Shown piece after piece: positions 51,702 to 59,516 of a stretch of 64,000 bases of DNA. Within the stretch, counting starts at the first letter, position 1, and each line of letters starts with the position of its first letter. The stretch comes from Xanthomarina arctica. GTDB lineage: Bacteria > Bacteroidota > Bacteroidia > Flavobacteriales > Flavobacteriaceae. A model generated the notes under the pieces. The model did not search any database and was not told the DNA's origin. It saw only the letters and a list, made by a program, of their open reading frames with translations. A program made the position numbers and the translations under genes. The stretch lies in contig NZ_BMFQ01000001.1 in the NCBI RefSeq assembly GCF_014638915.1, forward strand, positions 1,129,142-1,193,141. The letters are read 5' to 3'.

Positions 51702-52368
51702 CTGTAATTAATTCATTAAGTGTTATATTGTCTTTCATGTCTTCAAAAGTATCTATGTCATTTAAAGTCTCTAATTGAAAAACGTTTAAATGTTCTAAAT
51801 CTTTTAACGTGCTTTCTAAAACGGTTTCGGTTCCCCAAACTTTGTTTTCAAATATGTTAAGATGCAGTTGTTTCATGCCTAATAAATAATAGCCACCATC
51901 CAAAGCAGGGCCTAAAACAACATCGTGAGAATCTAATTTAAGAAAAGCATCTGTAATATGTTCTGTCTTTAAGTCTAAAATATCACTGCCAACTATCATT
52001 ATTTTTTCATAACCTGAAGTAAAGAGATCGGTAAAGGCATTTTTCATTTTAATACCTAAATCGTTTCCTTGTTGGAGTTTTTTTATAAAGGTGTCATCAT
52101 TCCAAATATCATTTTTATGAATATGTTCAGAGTAAAAAACCACTTTGTCAGCCTTTACTTTTTCAGTAATATCAACTGTATGTTGCAATAAATGTTTGTA
52201 GATTTTTAGAGCGGCTTCATCACCAATAGTTTTTGCTAAACGCGTTTTACATGTTCCTAGTTCCGGATTTCTGGTAAAGATAATCAGGGCTTTTTTTGAG
52301 GTTGGAAAATGAAAATCGAAATTCATTTCATTGTCACTATTCGTGTCTTTTGTGCTTAATATTCCCAT
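51685..52368 (-). CDS. TIGR04282-type glycosyltransferase/CofC-like (rSAM/arsenosugar-associated transferase 1)
   Basis: It has 227 residues, a nucleotidyl-/glycosyltransferase of the CofC-like fold. The family signature is KALIIFTRNPELGTCKTRLAK, then VGSDILDLKTEHI and DVVLGPALDGGYYLLGM. NCBI names this family for its place in arsenosugar clusters. A second start at 52326 (MNFDFHFP) lies close to the conserved core and may be the real one; the longer form leaves a 16-base gap to the upstream rhodanese gene. It overlaps the phosphorylase gene by 17 bases. A likely step is activation or transfer of the deoxyribose product. Confidence 0.9.
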   Translation of the reverse strand: MGILSTKDTNSDNEMNFDFHFPTSKKALIIFTRNPELGTCKTRLAKTIGDEAALKIYKHLLQHTVDITEKVKADKVVFYSEHIHKNDIWNDDTFIKKLQQGNDLGIKMKNAFTDLFTSGYEKIMIVGSDILDLKTEHITDAFLKLDSHDVVLGPALDGGYYLLGMKQLHLNIFENKVWGTETVLESTLKDLEHLNVFQLETLNDIDTFEDMKDNITLNELITDDKIH

Positions 52369-52384
52369 GGGTTGAAAAAAATAA

Positions 52385-52879
52385 TTAGTTGAAAACTTTT
52401 TCTCCTGAAGTTAGCCATTTGCTCCATTCTGGTGAAAACGTATGAATTTTTTCAGTTAGCGTTTCGGTACTGTCGTAAACTTCAAATCCGTTGTTCTTCC
52501 ATTCAAAAATACCACCATATAGGTTAAGAACATTGGTGTAACCCGCTTTTGTGAGTTTTTTAGCAATATTTTCAGAGCGAATTCCTAAAGAACAATAAAC
52601 GACTATTAGTTGCTGTTTGTTGTTTAATTGTAAGGTTGTTTCTTGTAAATCAAATTCATTATAGCCAACAGGAATGGCATTTTTTAGGTGACTCACCTGG
52701 TACTCATTGAATTCGCGAGCATCCAAAATGATAGCTTGAGTTTTTGGCATGGCTAATTCTTGCACGGAAATATAGGCGACATTTTTGGTGTTGTATTTTT
52801 GAAGCAAATCTTCCAGAGTTTCTTGTGCTGAAAGCGAAAAGGATGCAAATGTGAATAAAAAAAGGAATGTCAGTTTCAT
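52385..52879 (-). CDS. Secreted rhodanese-like domain protein
   Basis: This is a 164-residue protein with a signal peptide (LFLFTFASFSLSAQ). It has one rhodanese domain: AIILDAREFNEYQVSHLKNA and the active-site loop VYCSLGIRSENIAKKL with the persulfide-forming Cys. A single-domain periplasmic rhodanese can carry sulfane sulfur; in this cluster it might thiolate or handle an arsenical, as thio-arsenosugars exist, which is speculation. It lies five bases after the metallophosphoesterase-like gene. Confidence 0.88.
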   Translation of the reverse strand: MKLTFLFLFTFASFSLSAQETLEDLLQKYNTKNVAYISVQELAMPKTQAIILDAREFNEYQVSHLKNAIPVGYNEFDLQETTLQLNNKQQLIVVYCSLGIRSENIAKKLTKAGYTNVLNLYGGIFEWKNNGFEVYDSTETLTEKIHTFSPEWSKWLTSGEKVFN

Positions 52880-52884
52880 GTGTT

Positions 52885-53712
52885 TTATAATATAAGATCT
52901 AAACCTTGCAAACTACTTTCAAAAGCTGGTAGGATCTCGGTATTGTCCCAAATACCTGAAATTATGGTATTCGCATAAGCTTCAGGTAGTATGCCGTTTA
53001 TCATCAAAGAATTTGCTAACTTGTAATTGTAGTTTAGTGTATGATGTTTAAAGGTTAACTCATTATTTTTATCGTCCAAAATCGCATACCAAACAGTAGG
53101 TTTGCCATCGTTAGCAGGCATTCCAATAACGCCTGGATTTAGCCATAATTTAGTGTCTTTTTCATCTTGGAAAGGCAAACCGCAATGTCCTGCAATTATA
53201 ACCTCACTTTTGGTCGCTTCAAAATTAGATTGCTTACGTCCCCAAGGTGTTGATTTAAAAATAAATTCCGAAACATTAAAATAGGAGCCATGTAACACGG
53301 TGACTTTCTTTCCTGCATAATTAAATTGAATATGGTCTGGTAAGGTTGCAATAAATTCCAAAGAAGATTTTGATAGTTTACTTTGAGCATAAGGATACCA
53401 GAGTTGCGAATATCCATCGCATGTAGAGCCTTTTTTAAAATCGCAACCACAATCTGTAGCTTCTTCCCGCAATTGTATTTCTACATTGCCAACAATGCTT
53501 TGGGCTTTCCATTTTTTAAAGGTTTGAATGGTTTCTTCAGGTTGAGCACAATAGCCAACAATATCCCCAGTACAAATGCAATTTTCAGGAGGAATTCCCT
53601 CAGCTTTAGCCACAGCTATTAACGCTTCAAGGGCTTGAAGATTACTGTACACACCACCAAAGAGCAGTACTTTACCAGATAGTATTTCTAAATTCTCTAT
53701 TTTTTTATCCAT
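52885..53712 (-). CDS. Degenerate, Cys-rich metallophosphoesterase-like protein
   Basis: The 275-residue protein has the calcineurin-type phosphoesterase fold. I set the start at 53712, close to the core; an ATG at 53754 would overlap the symporter by 58 bases. Motif II is CTGDIVGYC (about residues 47-55), motif III GNVE (75-78), then LHGSY and IAGHCG. Compared with the usual DxH, GNH[D/E], HG, GHxH pattern, motif I reads GGVYSN (residues 19-24) with both metal ligands lost. Motif III has Val for His and motif V has Gly for the last His. Seven or more Cys lie in its metal-site loops (NCIC, DCGC, STC). It is probably not a normal phosphatase and may bind a soft metalloid. It overlaps the symporter by 16 bases. 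Confidence 0.85.
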   Translation of the reverse strand: MDKKIENLEILSGKVLLFGGVYSNLQALEALIAVAKAEGIPPENCICTGDIVGYCAQPEETIQTFKKWKAQSIVGNVEIQLREEATDCGCDFKKGSTCDGYSQLWYPYAQSKLSKSSLEFIATLPDHIQFNYAGKKVTVLHGSYFNVSEFIFKSTPWGRKQSNFEATKSEVIIAGHCGLPFQDEKDTKLWLNPGVIGMPANDGKPTVWYAILDDKNNELTFKHHTLNYNYKLANSLMINGILPEAYANTIISGIWDNTEILPAFESSLQGLDLIL

Positions 53713-55031
53713 TTTGGAATCATATATAAAATTATGCAACTTGTAATTCCCCAAATATTAACCCAGAGTAATTCGGCATATTTTCCTTCAGTAAAAATAA
53801 GTGACTTTGGGAAAATTTCGAACACTAGAATAAATCCAAATATCAAGCCACAAATAACACTCAAGTAAAAACTAATTTTTGGGACTTTCATATTCCAAAA
53901 CATAAAAACGGGGGTTAATCCAATAACCATGGTGCCTGAAACTGTGGTTGCAGATAAAATTTCAGCATTTAAAAATACAGGAATGGTGCCCAATACAGCA
54001 ATTAAAGCCATAGAAATACGTCCAAAAGTAAGGCTTTTATTCAAGTTTAAATCTATGGCCAAGAGTTTTGAAAAAGATGAAAAGGTAGAATCCAATGTGG
54101 AAGCAGCCGAGGTTATCATGATAAAATTAATAACTAATAAAACAACAATACCAAAGGCTTTTCCAACTTCTACAGCAGCCTGACCTTTCATGCCCTGTGT
54201 ATGTGCGTACACCCCAATAATGCTAAATAAAATAATACAAAGTGCGCCTAAAACACTTGCCCATAGAAAACTTTTACGCGTTACTTTTGGCGAACTTATA
54301 AAGGCTCTATCTGTTAAAACAGGATCGTGAAACGGGTAACTAAAAGATTGAATAATGGCGGCGAAAAACAGATTAAGGCCAAGCTCAAAGCTCCAAGTTC
54401 CAGAGGTTATAATATCTTTTGTGGTGAAATTATCAACCGATAGGACATTCCATAGAATAACAATTAATAGCACTGAGAATAAGCCCATTTGTATAACATC
54501 TGTAAAAATAGAGCTACTCAATCCGCCTTTAATAGCATATGCCAAGGTCAAGAGTGTAAAAACAATAATTGCCCAATAATAGTTTGCACTACCCATTTCG
54601 CCAAAGTAACTACCAATAACCATGGTGTTACTCCAAACTTCGTTGAAAAGCCTAATAGCAATTAGAATTGAGAATAATGCCATAGCTCCTTTCCCAAATT
54701 TTGTGGTTAAGAACTGATGGATGCTCTCAAAGCCTCCTTGAGTTCTAATCTTGTAAATTAGCAAACCTGCGACGGCAAAGGATAAATAATAACCTGCATA
54801 AGCGAGACCTCCAACAATGCCAAAATCCATCCCTAGATTTGCTGCGTTGGTAATACTTTTGGCGAAAATCCATGAAATTATTAAACTACCAGTAAGAATA
54901 AAGGTGTTGGGGGCTTTATGTTTCCTAACGGCTTTAAAAAATTGGTCCGTTGTTTTTGCTAAGGGAGATAGGAAAAACAATATGAAGCTCGATAAGATGA
55001 TTAATGCCCATTGATAATTGAGAACGCTCAT
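53697..55031 (-). CDS. Sodium:solute symporter (SSS family)
   Basis: This 444-residue protein has about twelve to thirteen membrane segments with the SSS core (NLGMDFGIVGGLAYAGYY, GSYFGEMGSANYYWAII, DPVLTDRAF and AASTLDSTFSSFSK). It is shorter than PutP-type carriers. In the cluster it is the only transporter and could move an arsenical, a sugar or another small solute with sodium. Substrate cannot be read from the sequence. It starts seven bases after arsS and overlaps the next gene by 16 bases, so it is firmly part of the operon. Confidence 0.9.
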   Translation of the reverse strand: MSVLNYQWALIILSSFILFFLSPLAKTTDQFFKAVRKHKAPNTFILTGSLIISWIFAKSITNAANLGMDFGIVGGLAYAGYYLSFAVAGLLIYKIRTQGGFESIHQFLTTKFGKGAMALFSILIAIRLFNEVWSNTMVIGSYFGEMGSANYYWAIIVFTLLTLAYAIKGGLSSSIFTDVIQMGLFSVLLIVILWNVLSVDNFTTKDIITSGTWSFELGLNLFFAAIIQSFSYPFHDPVLTDRAFISSPKVTRKSFLWASVLGALCIILFSIIGVYAHTQGMKGQAAVEVGKAFGIVVLLVINFIMITSAASTLDSTFSSFSKLLAIDLNLNKSLTFGRISMALIAVLGTIPVFLNAEILSATTVSGTMVIGLTPVFMFWNMKVPKISFYLSVICGLIFGFILVFEIFPKSLIFTEGKYAELLWVNIWGITSCIILYMIPKWIKK

Positions 55032-55038
55032 TCAATTA

Positions 55039-56094
55039 TTAAGTTACATTTCCTTGACAACTACTGCCTGCTCCAGCTGTACATCCATAACAATGTTGTG
55101 AAATAACAATGTCTCGTCCTTCTAATAGTTCTTCATTAAAATCTGAAATATGCCTCGATTTACTATTTACGGGGAGTTCTAACATTTGGTTGAAGTCGCA
55201 ATCAAATAAATAACCATCCCAACTTATAGACAAGGTGTTTGTGCACATAACATTTGAAACAGCTGCAGGATTATAAGCTTCAACTAAAGAATACATATAA
55301 TCTTCGTAATTTTCACTTGCAATTAGATAATCTAAAAAACGTGCAATGGGTAAATTAGTAATTGCAAAGAGATTGTGGAATTCAATGCCAAAATCGTCCA
55401 TCAAGGCTTTCTTAAAGTCTTTTTGCATGGCGGCTTGATCTCCTGGTAAAAAGGCACCAGATGGATTGTAAACTAAATCTAATTTCAGATTACTTCCAGG
55501 CATGCCATAACCAATAGCATTTAGCTCTTGCAGAGCTTTAATTGATTTATCAAAAACACCATCACCTCTTTGTTTATCCGTTTTTCCTTTGGTCCAGTGT
55601 GGCATGGAAGATACTACGTGAACATTGTGTTTTTTAAAGAACTCCGGTAAATCGTAATATTTTTTGTTTGCTCTAATAATGGTTAAGTTGGAACGTACAA
55701 TAAAATCTTTGATTCCAACTTTGGCGGCCTCTTCCACAAACCATCTAAAGTCTGGATTCATTTCTGGAGCACCACCAGTTAAATCTAAAGTGTGAGCGCC
55801 AGATTTTTTAATAACCTCAAGACACTGTTTCATGGTGTCTCTAGTCATAATTTCTTTCCTGTCTGGCCCAGCATCTACATGGCAATGATCGCAAACTTGG
55901 TTACACATGTATCCAACATTAATTTGCAAGATCTCTAGTTTTTTTGCTTTAAGAGGAAATTGATTCGTTTCTGATATTTTATCTTTAAACGTTGGTAATT
56001 CACCATTTTTAAAAATACCATTTGAGAGTATTTTTAGTTGTTTATTGCTTTGCGCTAAATCACTTCCTAGTTTTTGTAGGGATTTTGTTGCCAT
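55039..56094 (-). CDS. arsS: Arsenosugar biosynthesis radical SAM protein ArsS
   Basis: This 351-residue radical SAM protein has the cluster motif YMCNQVCDHCHVDAGPDR (CxxxCxxC) near residues 58-74, a glycine motif LDLTGGAPEMNPDF and VRSNLTII. The C-terminal Cys-rich domain has CTNTLSISWDGYLFDCDFNQ and QHCYGCTAGAGSSCQGN; in some relatives a Cys is selenocysteine, but here all are encoded as Cys. ArsS in cyanobacteria joins a 5'-deoxyadenosyl group to methylated arsenic, giving the precursor of arsenosugars (known for the family). The next gene upstream is the AhpD-like protein. No ArsM methyltransferase is in the window. Confidence 0.94.
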   Translation of the reverse strand: MATKSLQKLGSDLAQSNKQLKILSNGIFKNGELPTFKDKISETNQFPLKAKKLEILQINVGYMCNQVCDHCHVDAGPDRKEIMTRDTMKQCLEVIKKSGAHTLDLTGGAPEMNPDFRWFVEEAAKVGIKDFIVRSNLTIIRANKKYYDLPEFFKKHNVHVVSSMPHWTKGKTDKQRGDGVFDKSIKALQELNAIGYGMPGSNLKLDLVYNPSGAFLPGDQAAMQKDFKKALMDDFGIEFHNLFAITNLPIARFLDYLIASENYEDYMYSLVEAYNPAAVSNVMCTNTLSISWDGYLFDCDFNQMLELPVNSKSRHISDFNEELLEGRDIVISQHCYGCTAGAGSSCQGNVT

Positions 56095-56150
56095 TAATTG
56101 GGTTTCTTATTTACAATTCTTACGAAATAAATGAAGGAAAGGTTTTATTA

Positions 56151-56486
56151 CTAACCGTCTAATTTATTTACTTTATTCATCATTTGTACTCCATGCACTA
56201 AAGTTGCACCACCACGAATGGCAGAAGCAACGTGTAAGGCTTCCATCATTTCTTCTTTGGTAATACCGCGTTTCAAGCTGTCTCCAGTATAGGCATCAAT
56301 ACAATATGGGCATTGAATGGTATGTGATACGGCTAAAGCAATTAGGGATTTTTCTCTTTCAGAAAGAGCTCCTTCTTTAAAAACACTGTTGTAATAATCG
56401 AAGAATTTGGAGCCTAATTCTTCATTCCATTCAGATATTTTACCAAATTTCTTTAAGTCGGCCGGGTCGTAATACGTTTTTTGCAT
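56151..56486 (-). CDS. AhpD/CMD-like peroxidase-family protein of arsenosugar clusters
   Basis: The 111-residue helical protein is of the carboxymuconolactone-decarboxylase/AhpD fold, with the redox CxxC in TIQCPYCIDAYTGDSLKRG and the family segment MMEALHVASAIRGGATLVHG. NCBI names this group as the arsenosugar-biosynthesis-associated peroxidase-like protein. A thiol redox role, such as reduction of As(V) intermediates or protection of ArsS, is plausible but unproven. It is the first gene of the ten-gene minus cluster; I find no consensus promoter directly upstream. Confidence 0.9.
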   Translation of the reverse strand: MQKTYYDPADLKKFGKISEWNEELGSKFFDYYNSVFKEGALSEREKSLIALAVSHTIQCPYCIDAYTGDSLKRGITKEEMMEALHVASAIRGGATLVHGVQMMNKVNKLDG

Positions 56487-56944
56487 GTTTCTTTTGATTG
56501 ATTTAAAAGATGAATTTACTTATATAAGTCGGAGCTAGTTATTAAAGTTTACATAAAATTGTAAAACTACTTTTAATGTCCTACTTCTAAGGTATGGCGT
56601 GTATTTGTAGAAAAGTAGGAGAATGCTATCAAATTTACTTGCATATTAGCTTTTATTTCTTTAAAATATTTTGGGTAAATTAATTGGGACACAGGTAGTT
56701 CACTCATTATGCCTGATTGCAAATTTAAATGATTTGCTTTTTGTTAAAATAATAAAAAATAGTTAGATTTGAGGACTGTTTTTTTGAAGGAAGAGAGGTT
56801 CTCTTTCTTATAAAAAAATAGAGCAAGCAATAAATTTTTTGGGCTCTGCTTTCCATAGAAAAAGTATGAAGTTCCATTTTACTATTAACTTTTAACAAGC
56901 TTAAAAAACACTAACTCAAGTTCAACTAAAACATTACGTTTATT
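56487..56944. other. Intergenic region between the arsenosugar-type cluster and the NTF2-like gene
   Basis: There is no coding sequence in these 458 bases. A small hairpin GCAAAT/ATTTGC (56719-56737) followed by TTTTT may be a weak + terminator. An AAGAGA-GGT-TCTCTT palindrome lies near 56795. No full promoter consensus was found for either flanking gene. Confidence 0.5.
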
Positions 56945-57466
56945 ATGAAACACTTAAAATTTCGCTTTTCACCTTTATGTTTATTTTTAATATCCATATT
57001 ATTTTTAGGATGTTCTGAAGGGAAAACTTCTTCAGACTCTCAAAAGAATATAGATCTAGTTAATAAATATGTTCAGGCAGTAGAAGCTTTAGATTATGAA
57101 GGCATGGGGTCTTTGTTAGATGAGAATTATATAGGAATAGGACCTTCTATAGGAGATTCTATTAATAAAAGTAATGCTTTAATTAACTGGGAAAAGAATG
57201 CAACAACTTTATACCAAAGTATTAAATACAAGAAATCTCGTACTTTTTCGGTATCAGTTACTGATGGAGATCAGCCAGGGAATTGGGTTTCAAACTGGGC
57301 AGAAGTAGCGATTACTTATCAAGGTGATAAAGGATCTGTTGATTTATTGGCCAATACCATCTATAAAATTGAAAACGATAAAATTGTTGAGAGCTACACT
57401 TTTTATAATGAAGCAGATGCTTTAGAACAATTAGGATATGTTTTTATCAATGTTAATAATCTATAA
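56945..57466 (+). CDS. NTF2/SnoaL-like lipoprotein
   Basis: This 173-residue protein has a lipoprotein signal (lipobox FLGC, Cys about 23) and an NTF2-like fold. LVNKYVQAVEALDYEGMGSL is the first helix pattern, followed by NWEKNATTLYQSIKYKK and the sheet of NWVSNWAEVAITYQGDKG with KIVESYTFYNEADALEQLG. Such envelope proteins bind small ligands or have unknown roles. It lies 11 bases before the glycine-zipper gene, so the two are probably cotranscribed. Confidence 0.82.
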   Translation: MKHLKFRFSPLCLFLISILFLGCSEGKTSSDSQKNIDLVNKYVQAVEALDYEGMGSLLDENYIGIGPSIGDSINKSNALINWEKNATTLYQSIKYKKSRTFSVSVTDGDQPGNWVSNWAEVAITYQGDKGSVDLLANTIYKIENDKIVESYTFYNEADALEQLGYVFINVNNL

Positions 57467-57477
57467 TAATCAGAACG

Positions 57478-57990
57478 ATGTTAAATAAACAAATATTAAG
57501 TACCTTTTTAGTAGTCTTTATGTCTATGAGTTACCAAGTCTCAAATGCTCAAGACAACAATCCTGGAATAGCAAAGAGTTTAGGATTGTATGTTTTTCCT
57601 ACAAAGAATCAAAGTGCGGATCAGCAATCAACAGATCAAATGGATTGCTATACATGGGCAAAACAACAAACAGGAGTTGACCCAATGAATCCACCAAAAG
57701 CTACAGCTGCTCAAGTTGAGAAAGGACCAGATGGTTCTTTACTAATTGGAGGTGCTGGAGGTGCTGCTGCTGGTGCTGCTGTTGGAGCCATAGCTGGTGA
57801 CGCGGGAGAAGGTGCTGCTATTGGAGCTGTTCTTGGTGGCTTACGTAGAAAAAGAGCTTCTATGGCTGCAAAAGAACAACAACAAGCTGCTAATAATCAG
57901 GCAGCAACTGCTAGTGATCAACAACAAATGGGCGATTATAAAAAAGCCTTTACTGCTTGTATGCAAGGTAAAGGGTATACTGTACAATAG
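57478..57990 (+). CDS. Glycine-zipper envelope protein
   Basis: This 170-residue protein has an N-terminal signal (FLVVFMSMSYQVSNAQ). A glycine-zipper segment in the middle (GGAGGAAAGAAVGAIAGDAG) can pack or span a membrane; around it are Gln-rich stretches and two Cys regions (DCYTWAKQQTG and AFTACMQGKGYT). YMGG-like zipper proteins occur in the outer membrane of many bacteria; the role is unknown. It is followed by a strong terminator hairpin. Confidence 0.82.
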   Translation: MLNKQILSTFLVVFMSMSYQVSNAQDNNPGIAKSLGLYVFPTKNQSADQQSTDQMDCYTWAKQQTGVDPMNPPKATAAQVEKGPDGSLLIGGAGGAAAGAAVGAIAGDAGEGAAIGAVLGGLRRKRASMAAKEQQQAANNQAATASDQQQMGDYKKAFTACMQGKGYTVQ

Positions 57991-58015
57991 ACCTTAAATA
58001 CATTTCAATATATTT

Positions 58016-58061
58016 CTGAAGCTCCACCTGTTTATATTAGGGTGTGAGCTTCAGTTTTTTT
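58016..58061 (+). terminator. Rho-independent terminator after the glycine-zipper gene
   Basis: A stem of CTGAAGCTC and GAGCTTCAG, with inner CACC/GGGTG pairing, is followed by seven T. It ends the two-gene transcript. Confidence 0.8.
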
Positions 58062-58322
58062 AGGGCGTCCCCTTGTGCTTTTAGTTTATTTGTGGACTTA
58101 ATTTTAGATAGGAGATACATTAACTAGTAGTAATTTGTGATGCCCTATTTTATTTTTTCTTTCACAAAGCAGATTATCTGGTAGGGAATTTTAATGGCTT
58201 CTACTCGTCCCTTCGAAAAGATAGGCTATTTGACTATACTTTTTGTGCTTGAAGAGTTCGATCAATAAATTGGGGGAGCTAGACAAAATAAGACCAACTT
58301 TGTTTTTTTAATTTATTTCACC

Positions 58323-58377
58323 CGGATTCACTACGGATTCACTACGGATTCACTACGGAGTTAGTACGGAGTCTGAC
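58323..58377. repeat. Tandem repeat of 11 bases
   Basis: There are three perfect copies of CGGATTCACTA in a row, then two degenerate copies (CGGAGTTAGTA, CGGAGTCTGAC). It lies in the 639-base gene-free gap 57991-58629, which otherwise holds only the terminator at 58016. Confidence 0.9.
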
Positions 58378-58629
58378 CCGTCCTAAAATAACTGCACAGA
58401 TTTATTCAATTTTCTGATAAATAGAATGAATGGAAATAATTTATACTGTTGGTTTATAATTATGATCAGTTGGATATCTTTTTTTTATCAAATATTATTT
58501 TCGCATACTTCTAACGATATTCACAAAAGAACAATTGTTATATTCTGAAATTTTTGAAGAGTTTCATGTATATTTATCAAGGAAGAATAATTTCCTATTT
58601 ACAGCTGACACATATTATAGAAAAACATC

Positions 58630-59409
58630 ATGAAATCATCAAAAAAAATTGGACTTGTATTATCAGGAGGAGGTTATAGAGGAATCGCTCATATAGGTGT
58701 TTTAAAAGCCATGGAGGAACTGGATATTAAACCAGATTACATTTCTGGTACAAGCGCAGGCGCCGTAGTAGGAGCACTTTATGCTGCTGGGCATTCTTGG
58801 AAAGAAATTTTGAAATTGTTTACTAATATTGAGTTGTTTTCAATCCATCATTTTGCGATGCACAAACCCGGTTTATTTGATGGGAAGAAACTTGCAAATC
58901 AAATAAGTTCCTTTTTTAAAGAAGATAGTTTCGAGAGTTTAAACATACCGATGTTTATTGCTACCACAGATTTGCTAGAAGGAAAAACACAGTTTTTTTA
59001 TAATGGAAAGATTGTGATTCCCATGATAGCATCTGCTTCCGTTCCAGGGGTTTTTTCGCCGGTAGAATTTAATAACTACCTATTATGTGATGGTGGTGTT
59101 ACAAATAATTTCCCGATTGAACCATTACTAGTATATTGTGATAAAATTATAGGAGTTTATCTCAATTCGCTTGAAGAAATTACAAAGGAAGACCTAAAGA
59201 CAACGAAATCTGTCTTGGATCGAAGTTATAAAATTGCTAGAGTTAGGGAGACGAAAGCGAAATTTCAAGACTGTGATGTCCTTATTTCACCAAACGACAT
59301 TGGCCAATATGAAGTGTTTTCAAAAGCTCACATAGATACCCTCTTCGAATTGGGATATCGCGAAGCAATTCAAAAATTAAGTGTAATGCCATTTGTTACT
59401 ACGAAATAA
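58630..59409 (+). CDS. Patatin-like phospholipase-family protein
   Basis: This 259-residue serine hydrolase of the patatin/RssA type has the oxyanion glycine loop LSGGGYRGIAHIGVL, nucleophile motif SGTSAGAVVGALYAAG (Ser about 42) and catalytic Asp motif LLCDGGVTNNFPIEPL. It lacks a signal peptide, so it is likely cytoplasmic or peripheral. Bacterial relatives act on phospholipids or have unknown substrates. It is alone on its transcript, bounded by gaps on both sides. Confidence 0.92.
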   Translation: MKSSKKIGLVLSGGGYRGIAHIGVLKAMEELDIKPDYISGTSAGAVVGALYAAGHSWKEILKLFTNIELFSIHHFAMHKPGLFDGKKLANQISSFFKEDSFESLNIPMFIATTDLLEGKTQFFYNGKIVIPMIASASVPGVFSPVEFNNYLLCDGGVTNNFPIEPLLVYCDKIIGVYLNSLEEITKEDLKTTKSVLDRSYKIARVRETKAKFQDCDVLISPNDIGQYEVFSKAHIDTLFELGYREAIQKLSVMPFVTTK

Positions 59410-59516
59410 CAATTATATAGATCACTATGGAATAAAGTATTGACCTATAGTGGTAACCAATTATTTTGATTAATTTTATACTTAAATTAAAACCAAATAT
59501 TAGAAATTCATTTAAC

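Noticed and set aside
58323-58377. CRISPR array
   Set aside because: Units are 11 bases with no spacers and there are no cas genes; it is a plain tandem repeat.
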